From the NCBI GenBank assembly GCA_006386115.1, contig VFIW01000004.1:1123752-1187751 (forward strand): a stretch of 64,000 bases of DNA. The letters are read 5' to 3'. The position numbers and the translations under genes were made by a program. Shown here in pieces: positions 55,430-64,000 of this stretch. Every line of letters starts with the position of its first letter. Within the stretch, counting starts at the first letter, position 1. The stretch comes from Globisporangium splendens. Lineage: Eukaryota; Oomycota; Peronosporomycetes; Pythiales; Pythiaceae. The notes under the pieces are model-generated. The model saw nothing but the letters and a program-made list of their open reading frames with translations, was not told the origin of the DNA and ran no database searches.

Positions 55430-55456
55430 ATTCCACAAATTACACCAAGAAGACGC

Positions 55457-56343
55457 CATGGAGGATTACTTGAGCAGTCTCACGGACGAATTTCGAGCTC
55501 GCATGCCAAAAACGTCCCAATCAGGTGCAGATACAGACCCAGTCAGAGACTCCACACGAAGCGGAGGATGACATTGCTGCACAGGAGAAGACGGATGCCG
55601 ATGAAGGTTTCAAATTGCACTTGAACTGGATCGGAGAGGGTGAGGAGGACGAAGAGGGTGACGGCGACGAAGCCTACAGCGAAACATCAAGAGCATCTTC
55701 CGTCGACCCACGCGCGTTGAATGCCTTGCGGCAACGGGAGCTTGAACAGCTGACGTCGGTTCTCAACGAAGGTGATGGCATTTACTCGTTTCTCGTGAGT
55801 GAGTTGCAGCGGCATGCAATCAACAAACGCGTCGTCGATATCACAAGCACGATCCCTCAAATGCTGGATATCTGGGCTGCTGCTGGCCAGAAATACTCCC
55901 AAGTGCTCGCACATGTGGACCATTCACCTCCAACTAAAGCAGCTTTCCTGCAACGCTTCGGCTGCTCGTTGTTCGTGTTTGCTCTCCAGTTGATGAAGAG
56001 CACAACCACGGTATACAGATACGAGGAGCTTTACGGCTTGACGAATGCTCGCGTGTATGGTGTGAAATCTGACTTATGGGATGATCCGAATGCAGCGTTC
56101 ACGATGGATTTGGCCATGAAGACGCTCTCCTTGGCTTCTGGAAAGCTCATGCAAGCGTGTCTGGAATTTGCCAGTCAGCTCGAGTCGCCTGCTTTGAATC
56201 ATGAGAGTGGTGGTGACAGCGGACAACAGCTGAGCAATGTGGAATCAGCAAATACCAGTGTGGATTTGCCCCCCAACCATGCTATACGAGAGATATCTCG
56301 AGTACCTGTTTCATCGAGCCGATTGCCTGAGTGCGTGCGGTGA
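55457..56343 (+). CDS. hypothetical acidic protein; 5' frame uncertain
   Basis: The main frame runs from about 55525 to 56343. It has an acidic stretch (GEGEEDEEGDGDE) and helical segments such as LNEGDGIYSFLVSELQRHAINKRVVDITSTI and AAFTMDLAMKTLSLASGKLMQACLEFA. A plausible start ATG at 55457 (MEDYLSSL) lies in another frame. Joining the two needs a one-base shift near 55524 or a start within the main frame. The 3' end is also unclear: around 56330-56540 a different frame reads more like protein (AVLSKRNWRHFMATRKDC...), so an intron may lie at about 56290-56360. It may be an independent gene or the 5' part of the DENN gene that follows. I do not recognise the family. Confidence 0.45.
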
Positions 56344-56570
56344 CATTCTTGCTCACAACACGATTTGCACAAACGACTGTGAGCTTGGCTGTGCTCTCGA
56401 AGAGGAACTGGAGACATTTCATGGCGACCAGGAAAGACTGTCAGGGATGGACAGCCGCAGCATTAACAGCCGATCCAATGAATTGCATGACAGTACAGCA
56501 ACGCTCTCCAAGTCCACATCCCCTAGTGTTTGTGTGACCAAACCGTCGTCAGACTTGGTCTAATCACCCC

Positions 56571-58986
56571 ATGGGTTCGCTCTCTGATTCTCTTATTTTC
56601 TTTCAGCTGTTTGCCGAACGACGGCGAGCCCCTTCGTCTTCGTCAGCTCGAAAGAGTTTTTCCAACAAGAAAGGAATTGCTGAATGCGTCGTTGTCCTCA
56701 GCGGCAAAATAACCACAGAGACGTGCGGGGATCTGCGAAACACCAAATCTCCATCCGGCGTGCGTCTCGAGCCTGAAGTTGTCGACGTCTTCCCATCCAA
56801 TGCCAGCATCCCAGGTGAGCTCTCAAAATTCTGCTTCTCGGACGATGTATTTCTCTGTGACATGCCGTTTCCGCCCAAGACCTTCGATATCGTTTTGACA
56901 GGTAGTGTTGTGATGTTCAACTCATGCATGGAATAGTCCACACATACCATAATCGATGCTTGTCGTCCGCGTGGTCTGTCAGATATCAAAGGCGACCGGT
57001 TGTATGGATCGTGTTTGCATTTTCTCGAGGAAAAAGATCCGATGGACGTCCTGGCGCTGGTCTCAAATGTGCAAAATGGCCGAACCGCGAGTCTCCCGTC
57101 CTGGATAAGCTTGAAAGATATCCAACAGCGCAAGACGCAATGGAGGTGCTTTGTCCCAAAACCCCTCTGTGTCTTGTCAAGCCATCCGCTGTTCCAAACA
57201 TTCCGCGAGTTTTTAGCCCAGCTCTATCGCCTTTCGATGACGGCATCCTTGGTTCAAATACCGATCGAGTCGTATGTGTTCAATCTCCTCAAGCAGATCC
57301 CGTTGCCGCCGACCAGCTTGGCGTAGACAAGTCTCGCACTGCTTGATCGGAAATGCCTCTTGACAGGGTGCACGCCTGCCCAGCCGCCGTTTTACCCCAC
57401 AGAAATCGATTTCACCCTCTTGTTTCAGTGCCTCAACCCAGAAAACATCCTCAAAGTAAGTAAGCCGGTGTCATATGTTCGCGCTTTCTTCACGTGGGTC
57501 CTCGATTCTCACCATCCAAAATTGTTTGGTTGCTTTTGAAAATAGGTGCATGGATACTTGCTGTTGGAAAAGAAACTCGTGGTGTGTTCCATCAACTGCT
57601 CGATTCTCACGCCAGTAACCGAGACGCTGCGAACACTTCTGCATCCGTTTGAATCCCAACTTGTATACATTCCAGTGCTGCCACTGGTACGTTTGCTCCG
57701 ATCACTTGAGTATGTTTCGCGAGCAGGAATTAACTCGAATATCGTCGCATTGTTATTGTCCTTGGTAGTCACTTCTGGACTTTGTATCTGCACCAGTACC
57801 TTTCTTTATGGGCGTGCGCTCCGACAAGCGCGTCGACAATCTCCCCTCTGAAGGTGTAATCGTAGTCGACTTGGACAAAAATGAGGTATTACTGCCGTCC
57901 AATGAGTTGATACCGAGTCTCCCAGACATGAAGGCCAAAAAGCTACTTCAAGCATTGCGCAAGGCATCAGCATGGGCATCCAACCAGAAATCGAGAGACC
58001 AGTTCGGCCGGGTGGATACAAAGCGTGAGCTTTCATCGACTGATCTCAAATCGGTTGGGCAATTGGACTCACTGGACCCCGACATCGCGCAACTTTGTCG
58101 TCGCCACGACGATCTCATCGAAAAATGGGGCGAGCTGCAATCTCTATTCACCGCGTTTGCCGCAAGGTTTGTCGAAAAGTTACCCTGGTCTTGTTTTGCT
58201 GCTCACGTTGGTGCTTCTCTGGTCACTGAGCAGACTTCTGAAGGATTTCCGCAAGTACTGCAGCGAAACGACGCCACCGAAAGAGCCGAACGAAGCCATT
58301 GCGTTCGACAAGCGAAGTTTCTTGACAATGCATCCGAGCGTTCGCGAGCTCTGTACGCATTTGTTTCAAACCCAGCTGTTCCAGCGCTTTGTCGAGAAAA
58401 ATGCCTCGTCATCGTAAGTTCAATGTGCCGTTAGTTCATAATATTATGCCTCTGAGATTCATGACAAAAAAATCACCAACTTCTTACCGGTTTCAATGTA
58501 TCACGACCACCAGTGAATCTGGGACCGGCATGGAGCAAGAGCCATCGTGGCTCAGTGTTCGATCCAAGAGCGTGATGTGGAAATCGTCCGAGTCCGTGGA
58601 CGAGTCCACAAAGACACCACCACGGCAACTGGTTCAAGCACCGACACCATTTCCATCCAGTGACACAGCAACTCAAAGTAGTTATACTGCCGTCACGGCT
58701 CACAAGCCAGAGCACTCTCGAGACGTTTCCAGTATTCAACGCCCTCGTCTACAATGAATTGCTCGCCCGGAATAACGCAGCTTTGGGCCGATCGGGTTCG
58801 ACACATCCACCAACCACACCAGCGATAGCCGTAGTGAACCGAGCGGAACAAGATTCCAGGACCTCGATGCCGTCGTCCGCTCTCCAGCCCTCTTTGTCTT
58901 TTCATACCGGACATTCTGCGGCGTCGGAGCTTGTCACTGCGGCTCGATTGCGTCTGGAAGGATCCACCTGGGAAGACGAAACGTGA
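56571..58986 (+). CDS. DENN-domain protein (candidate Rab guanine-nucleotide exchange factor)
   Basis: Several exons encode the tripartite DENN module. The upstream part (from 56571 or 56607) has IAECVVVLSGK and LEPEVVDVFP, then FCFSDDVFLC. The central part has DIKGDRLYGSCLHFLEE, PKPLCVLSSHPLFQTFREFLAQLYRLS and PIESYVFNLLKQIPLP, followed by EIDFTLLFQCLNPENIL and LLLEKKLVVCSINCSILTPVTETLRTLLHPF. The downstream dDENN part has RSDKRVDNLPSEGVIVVDLDKNEV and LTMHPSVRELCTHLFQTQLFQRFVEK. The C-terminus (58660-58986) is Ser/Thr-rich. DENN proteins activate Rab GTPases in membrane traffic; the target Rab is unknown. An in-frame TAG near 57325 separates PLPPTSLA from the next conserved block. I could not find a phase-correct intron there. 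Confidence 0.8.
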
Positions 58987-59222
58987 CTGATCACGTTGCA
59001 CACGCAATGCCATCGCCTCCCACGTAGATTGTTCGTCGCAATGCCTGCACAAATACCACGTGGGAGGAGAGAAAAGAAAACACAAAGCTGCACATGTATT
59101 CTTCCACCGGTACTTACCCAGTCATAGATCGAGACAAACCTATGGATTTTCTCTCTGGTCTCTCTCTCTCTTTTTATCTCCGTATCCTCATGATGTTCTT
59201 CTAGTCCGAAAACCACCATTTT

Positions 59223-60355
59223 TTATTTGGTCTTGGCTTTCTCGAACGCGCGCTTCTCGTAACTCTCGATCTTGCTCTTGAAGAGCGTCGGCAAGAGCGC
59301 GACGAACTGGAGCGAAAACAGGATCGCAAAGTTGAGCGCGTTGCTTCCTCCAGATTCTCCCGCGGCGCTGTTCAGCGTCGCGCCGGTCGAGATGTGCAAA
59401 AAATTGGCAGGAATCAAACCTATATGGGGGCATATATATACAACAAATGAGACCACGAGAATCAACCACAACCACCAGTTTCGGTCAATGCCTTCGTACC
59501 GATCAAGGTCGCGAGGAAAAAGTACTTGAACGGGACGTCCACAAGCGGACTCGCAATGTTGACAAACCAGTTGGGCAACAGCGGCGTGATCCGCAGGAAG
59601 AGCAGGTAGTAGAAGAGATTGCTCTGGTTCTGCTGGATCTTGTCCTTGAACGTGGCGATCATGGACGCAAAGAGGCGGTTGAAGAGTCCGCGGCCGAGGA
59701 AGTACGAGAGCGCAAAGCAGAGCGACGCACCCGTGGTCGCGCAGAACGACACGAGGAGCTGCGCCTGCAGGAACGGGTACATGGCGCCCGAGAGGATGCT
59801 GAGCACGATCGGACCGGGGATCGCGAACGTCTGTAGCGTGATGTACACGATACAGAAGCTCGCGAGTACGAAGCCCGGGTTCTGTTCCTTGTACTGGTTC
59901 GCGCACGCCCAGAGACCCTGCACCGTGCCCATCTTGTCATTGCGTCCATTCAGCCACGTCGGCAGCACCCCAGAGATCACGTACGAGATCGAGATCGGCT
60001 CGCACTCCTTACTATACAATGCGCATGTTCATAAATAACGAGATCATTCACAGCATATGAGTCACTGTGAGGTACAAAAGATAGCGCAGACAGGGACGGA
60101 GCGCACTGAGCACTCTCTTTCCCTCACATATCCTGCCTTGCGCACACATATCTAGAAGGAATAGCACGCCGCGATCCAGTCGCTTTCATGGAATCCGTAC
60201 AGAAACGCGATCTTTTTTCCATATGCACACACAGAGATTCACATGCATGTGTTTTCGTACAAGGTGGCTTCGGGTGCGGTCTGGAAGAACAGGTAGACGC
60301 CCGCCGCGACGCCGACCACGAGCGCCAGCAGCCCCACCACGCGCTGGTCCACCAT
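59223..60355 (-). CDS. VTT-domain membrane protein, TMEM41-like
   Basis: Three exons (60261-60355, about 59500-60011, 59223-59419) join in phase to about 267 residues. The first exon encodes one membrane helix (VVGLLALVVGVAAGVYLFF). The central VTT/DedA-type core has TFAIPGPIVLSILSGAMYPF, TGASLCFALSYFLGRGLF, and FLRITPLLPNWFVNIASPLVDVPFKYFFLATLIG, matching human TMEM41B blocks (LQSFAIPG..LSILSG, FLRITPFLPNWFINI). TMEM41B is an ER phospholipid scramblase that acts in autophagy and lipoprotein biogenesis. The C-terminus is charged. It is divergent from the MFSD12-like gene with about 400 bases between starts. A TMEM64/TVP38 relation is less likely because of the F-L-R-I-T-P-x-L-P-N-W-F match. 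Confidence 0.85.
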
Positions 60356-60755
60356 CCTCTTTATGATCCGCTAGTGCTGCAGCTAATCACAGAAGCAGAG
60401 AATGCGCGCGATCTTCTTCGCGTTCTTTCCCCCCTCTTCTTCGTTCTCTTCGCCGCCAATTAGGACGCAAGCCTGCAGCGGCGGAATGTGTTCTCCAACC
60501 TCCTTTTCAACCAATCAAAGAGTCTACTCTTGTTCATTTCATCCAATAGTGTTGCGCTTCCAAGCACAACCACGCGATTTTTATCCCCTCATGTTGACGC
60601 CGAGGGGTAGGAAATGCGACCATCACTCTGCATTACCACACGAGTCGCGCTGACGAGATCCACGGGCTGTCAACGCCAGCAGCTCATTCCGCGACTCGCA
60701 GCGTGCGCAGCAGCCCGCCAAAGCGCGCAGAAGACACAGAGACCACTAGACGCCG

Positions 60756-62582
60756 ATGGCCGCGACGCGAGGCAGCCGCAACGGCGAGTACGTTGCGGTC
60801 CCCGACGACGACGTGAGCAGCGCAAGCGCCGCGATGCGCGCCAAGCAGCGCGAGCGCAACGAGTGGACGTCGGTCAAGTTCGTCGCGTACGGCGTTGGCC
60901 ACGTGCTCAACGACATGTGCGCGTCGACGTGGTTCTCGTACCTGCTCGTGTTCCTGCGTCAGGTGCGTTTGCAGCCGAGGATTGTGTATATGTGTGTATG
61001 TGTGATTGCGGGTGACCATGGTGCTCATTGGCTGTGGTGATGCATTCGATCGCCTATAGGTCGCGTTGTTGTCGCCAGTGGACTCGGCGATCGTGATGTT
61101 TGCGGGCCAGATCGCGGATGGGGTCGCAACGCCGCTGGTCGGCGTGCTCTCGGATTTCTCGAACGGCATCCCGTCGATTGGCTTTGGCCGACGCAAGACG
61201 TGGCTCGCAGGCGGCTCGTTGATGGTCATCGTCTGCTTCTTCTTTGTGTTTGCAGAGTGCGCGCCGCGGTGGTTCACGGACACGCCGAGCCGCATCGTGA
61301 TGGTCGTGTACTACGCGGTGGCCGCCAGTTTGTTTAACTTTGGATGGGCGGCAGTGCAGGTGTCGCACATGGCATTGGTGCGTTCTCAACCTCGTTATTT
61401 GTCATTTGTGTGCCGTTTTAGCTGACATTTTCCGCGATTCTCTTGTCAATGCGACTCCAACAGGTGCCAGAGCTCTCGACGGACGACAACGTGCGCTGCG
61501 TGCTCAATAGCACGCGATACGCGTTCACGATTCTCTCGAACGTGCTGGTGTTTTGCGTGTTTTTCCTGCTTCTGCGCATCGTGAAGCCCTACAACGTGCC
61601 GGATGAGACAAAGTTTACGCTCTTGGCGTACACGTCTCTGATCATCGGCGGCGCCGCGACGCTGCTGTTCCTCGCAGGCACGCATGAGAAGCTGTCGATT
61701 ACCATGAGCGAACGCCGTGAGAGCAGCAATGTGATCACGCAGAGCCCGTCGATGGCCGACACGAAGGCGCGCGGGCCAAACACGCTCCCGTTTGATGGCG
61801 ACGCCGAAATGTACGAGGTAAACCATATGGAGATCACGGTTTCGGTGGCCAGCAACAGCAGCACGTCGATGATGACGTGGCGCAGTTGGTTCAAGATCGG
61901 CATGTTCTACGAAGTCGGCACCGTGTACATGTGCACGCGGCTCGTGGTCAACGTCACGCAAGTGTTCATCTCGTTCTACCTGATCGTGACGCTCCAAATG
62001 TCGGCGACGTCGATCGCGATCGTGCCGCTGCTCGTGTACGTCTCGGGGTTCCTCGCAACGTTTTTCATGCGCTACCTGAACGAAGTGTGGGGTCGCACGG
62101 GGTCGTTCACGCTCGGCTCGGCACTCGTCGTGCTCTCGCTCACGTTCTGCTACGTGCTCACGCCGGAGACCGCGACGTGGATCTACGCGTTCTCGATCGT
62201 GCTCGGCATGGGCAACTCGATCATCATGGTGACCTCCGTGTGTCTCGAGGGTGACCTCGTGGGCAACAACATCGAGAGCGGCGCGTTCGTGTACGGCGCC
62301 ATGAGCTTCACCGACAAGATCTCGAACGGCATCGCGATCCTGCTGATCCAGAACGAGCGCGAGAAGCTGCAGGCGCTGCCTGAGGAGGACGCCGAGTTCC
62401 TGCGCCAGGTGTACTGCGTGCTGCCGTCGCTCGCGGCGCTGCTCGGCGTCGCGACCGTCATGTACATGCGCTACTGCAGCTCGTCGAAGCGCAGCAGCGA
62501 CACGAACGGCTCGTCCGAGACCGAGAGCCTGCTCTCGCTTGAAGAACAACGCGCAGGTGACTATGGATCAGCCAACTTGTGA
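60756..62582 (+). CDS. MFSD12: MFSD12-like MFS transporter
   Basis: Three exons (60756-60962, 61060-61377, 61464-62582) join in phase to about 547 residues. It matches the GPH/MFSD12 branch: VGHVLNDMCASTWFSYLLVFL, GQIADGVATPLVGVLSD, FGRRKTWLAGGSLMVI, FNFGWAAVQVSHMAL, YEVGTVYMCTRLVVNVTQVFI, and SGAFVYGAMSFTDKISNGIAI. Human MFSD12 is a lysosomal/melanosomal transporter needed for cysteine import into these organelles. Here a vacuolar or lysosome-like role is plausible but inferred. About twelve hydrophobic segments flank a polar loop (about residues 250-300). The GC-rich third-position bias is strong, which also creates a long antisense open frame (61446-62549) that I regard as a shadow. Confidence 0.88.
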
Positions 62583-64000
62583 CTGTGTGCATGTGGCGAA
62601 CGATGTCATAACTGGATGCTTGTGTTCCTACGGTCGCTCCGTTTTGATTATATACCACAGCGGTCTGACTTTGGCTTTATCAACTCGAGAGAATGAGAAA
62701 TGTGATAGGAGAACTGGAGACCGACCAACGAGTAGCAGAAGGCTCGTCCGTCTAGCGTAATGCGTGGGAGTCTGTTGCGTCGCTCTTCATTAAAGGCTCG
62801 TGTGGCTGCCACTCCATGTGCATTAAAAACGAGGTGTCGCTCAACGAAACTCCTTCAAATTGTATGCAATGCTTCGTAAGATGGTGATGGCATCAACTAA
62901 CCGGTTATTCACAAACGGCTGCAGTTGGAGAGAGGGTAAACCAGTTGATTGCTATTTGCCACACCGTTAGAATCAAACCGGTAATTACACTGTCCACATC
63001 ACAAGATCAATCCGCACTCGAGACTGCTTTATGAGCACTTGTGTTTTGGACATTATTAAAATAACTCGACGGCACTTGTTTTAGTAGCATCGTGGCGTCG
63101 CTGCTTAAATGACACGCCATGCGTCGATTTCTGTGTGATTCAACTGAACCCCGTAGTGATCGTGGTCGCTGTACGACGCTGCGCAGTGCACAAACCTACG
63201 TCACGGAAGAACAATGTGGTTTGCCAGGCGTCTTGGCATGCTGTCTTCACGCTCATGCCTCACGACAACACCAATACCCAGCATTAGACGATGGCGACGC
63301 AATGTTCCACAGCAAACAGTAAGAGCAGCCGCTGCAATTACCTGGTTTTCGCTGCTCTTTGGAATAGAAGCGCGAGCAGAGTCCACGCTGCGGCGGCCGT
63401 AAAGAAATAAACACTGCATCATGACTTACCTCTGTTGAATTTGTTGGTACAAGTCTTAGGGATTTTGCCAAGTCAAATGGTCATAGTAGAACAATTCTGA
63501 ATTTCTTAGTCGATAGATGCAAGCAATGTGTGCCCAGTACAGTAACTCACTTATTAGACTGTACGCACTCTCAACTTGTGCATCGACTCTGCAGTCGCAT
63601 CAATGCTGAGCTGCTTTGACGTCTTGACCGTGAAATATCCATTCGTGTTCACATATGGCCCTGCCGATACGGGCAAAGCTGTGGGCACGACGCCTTCTTC
63701 GCGTACAGCCACAAGCATCGGCTGCAGGACATTGAAGCGACGGTGACGCGAGCACGACCATGATTTCAGCAATTGGTTAAATAGCCAGAGCACCGAGTGA
63801 GTCAAGAGAGATGCAACACTATTTTTTCTTCCACAGAAACCGAAGGCTCAGCGGTCGAGACAATGAGAAGTGGACGCTGATGTGGCGTGTTCAGCGAGTG
63901 ACCCAGGCTCACACAGCGTTTTGCAGGTAACGAGTCTGTGATCGTCTTTCTTTATCCCTCTTAAGCGATGACAGTCAACTCTTCCTCTCTCTCTCTCTGG
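62583..64000. other. intergenic stretch to window end, no convincing gene
   Basis: About 1.4 kb. The longest open frames are 83 residues or less. One minus-strand frame (63554-63805) has some protein character (VREEGVVPTALPVSAGPYVNTNGYF) and may be an exon of a gene extending elsewhere, but it has no recognised motif. A CT-repeat begins at the right edge (about 63985-64000). Confidence 0.4.

Noticed and set aside
61446..62549. Long antisense open frame (367 residues) over MFSD12
   Set aside because: Arg/His/Glu-rich composition typical of the reverse of a GC-biased coding region; no motif and fully covered by a well-supported gene.
63554..63805. Minus-strand 83-residue frame near the right edge
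   Set aside because: Some protein-like character but no start context, motif or splice partner inside the window.

Overview
The window looks like an oomycete-type (stramenopile) nuclear genome, Phytophthora/Pythium-like in character. The evidence is eukaryotic genes with short GT-AG introns, closely packed genes on both strands, and a core of eukaryotic cell-biology genes (nucleoporins NDC1 and aladin, Rab7, RAD51, DENN, a VTT/TMEM41-type protein, MFSD12). Several starts also carry a sequence resembling the oomycete initiator. The species cannot be fixed from the sequence alone, and all functional calls come from motif recognition without a database search.

Left third (1-20,900), a repeat-rich accessory region. 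It holds a nearly intact 5' portion of a LINE (copy A, minus strand, running off the left edge), a damaged TauD-type dioxygenase gene, a short ankyrin-like gene, a tRNA-derived SINE with a 13-bp target-site duplication, a 5'-truncated LINE copy (B, minus), a POT/PTR-type transporter gene, a second 5'-truncated LINE copy (C, plus) and an intact TauD-type gene. The SINE 3' end is almost identical to the LINE 3' end, so the two look like a SINE/LINE partnership. The two TauD genes lie in inverted orientation around the transporter and share an almost identical tract confined to exon 1.

Middle (20,900-36,700). A ten-exon pseudouridine-salvage fusion (PsuG glycosidase plus PfkB kinase) is followed by a nested foldback repeat block. 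Then comes a compact cluster: NDC1, a two-AAA-domain ATPase, aladin (AAAS), an A20 zinc-finger gene and Rab7. NDC1 and aladin are known physical partners at the nuclear pore.

Right part (37,600-64,000). Two GH3 beta-glucosidase-like secreted enzymes lie in inverted orientation about 7 kb apart, with a mosaic of identical and diverged tracts that suggests gene conversion, and there is a small GH3 relic nearby. Between them is an MFS transporter. Beyond them are RAD51, a secreted/lumenal propeller-like gene with a frame break, three unrecognised genes, a DENN-domain Rab regulator, a VTT-domain (TMEM41-like) membrane protein and an MFSD12-like transporter.

Recurring themes are inverted paralogue pairs that appear to exchange sequence, reverse-transcription insertions with clear target duplications, and several genes broken by single stops or frame changes. 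The stops and frame changes could be real decay or assembly error.
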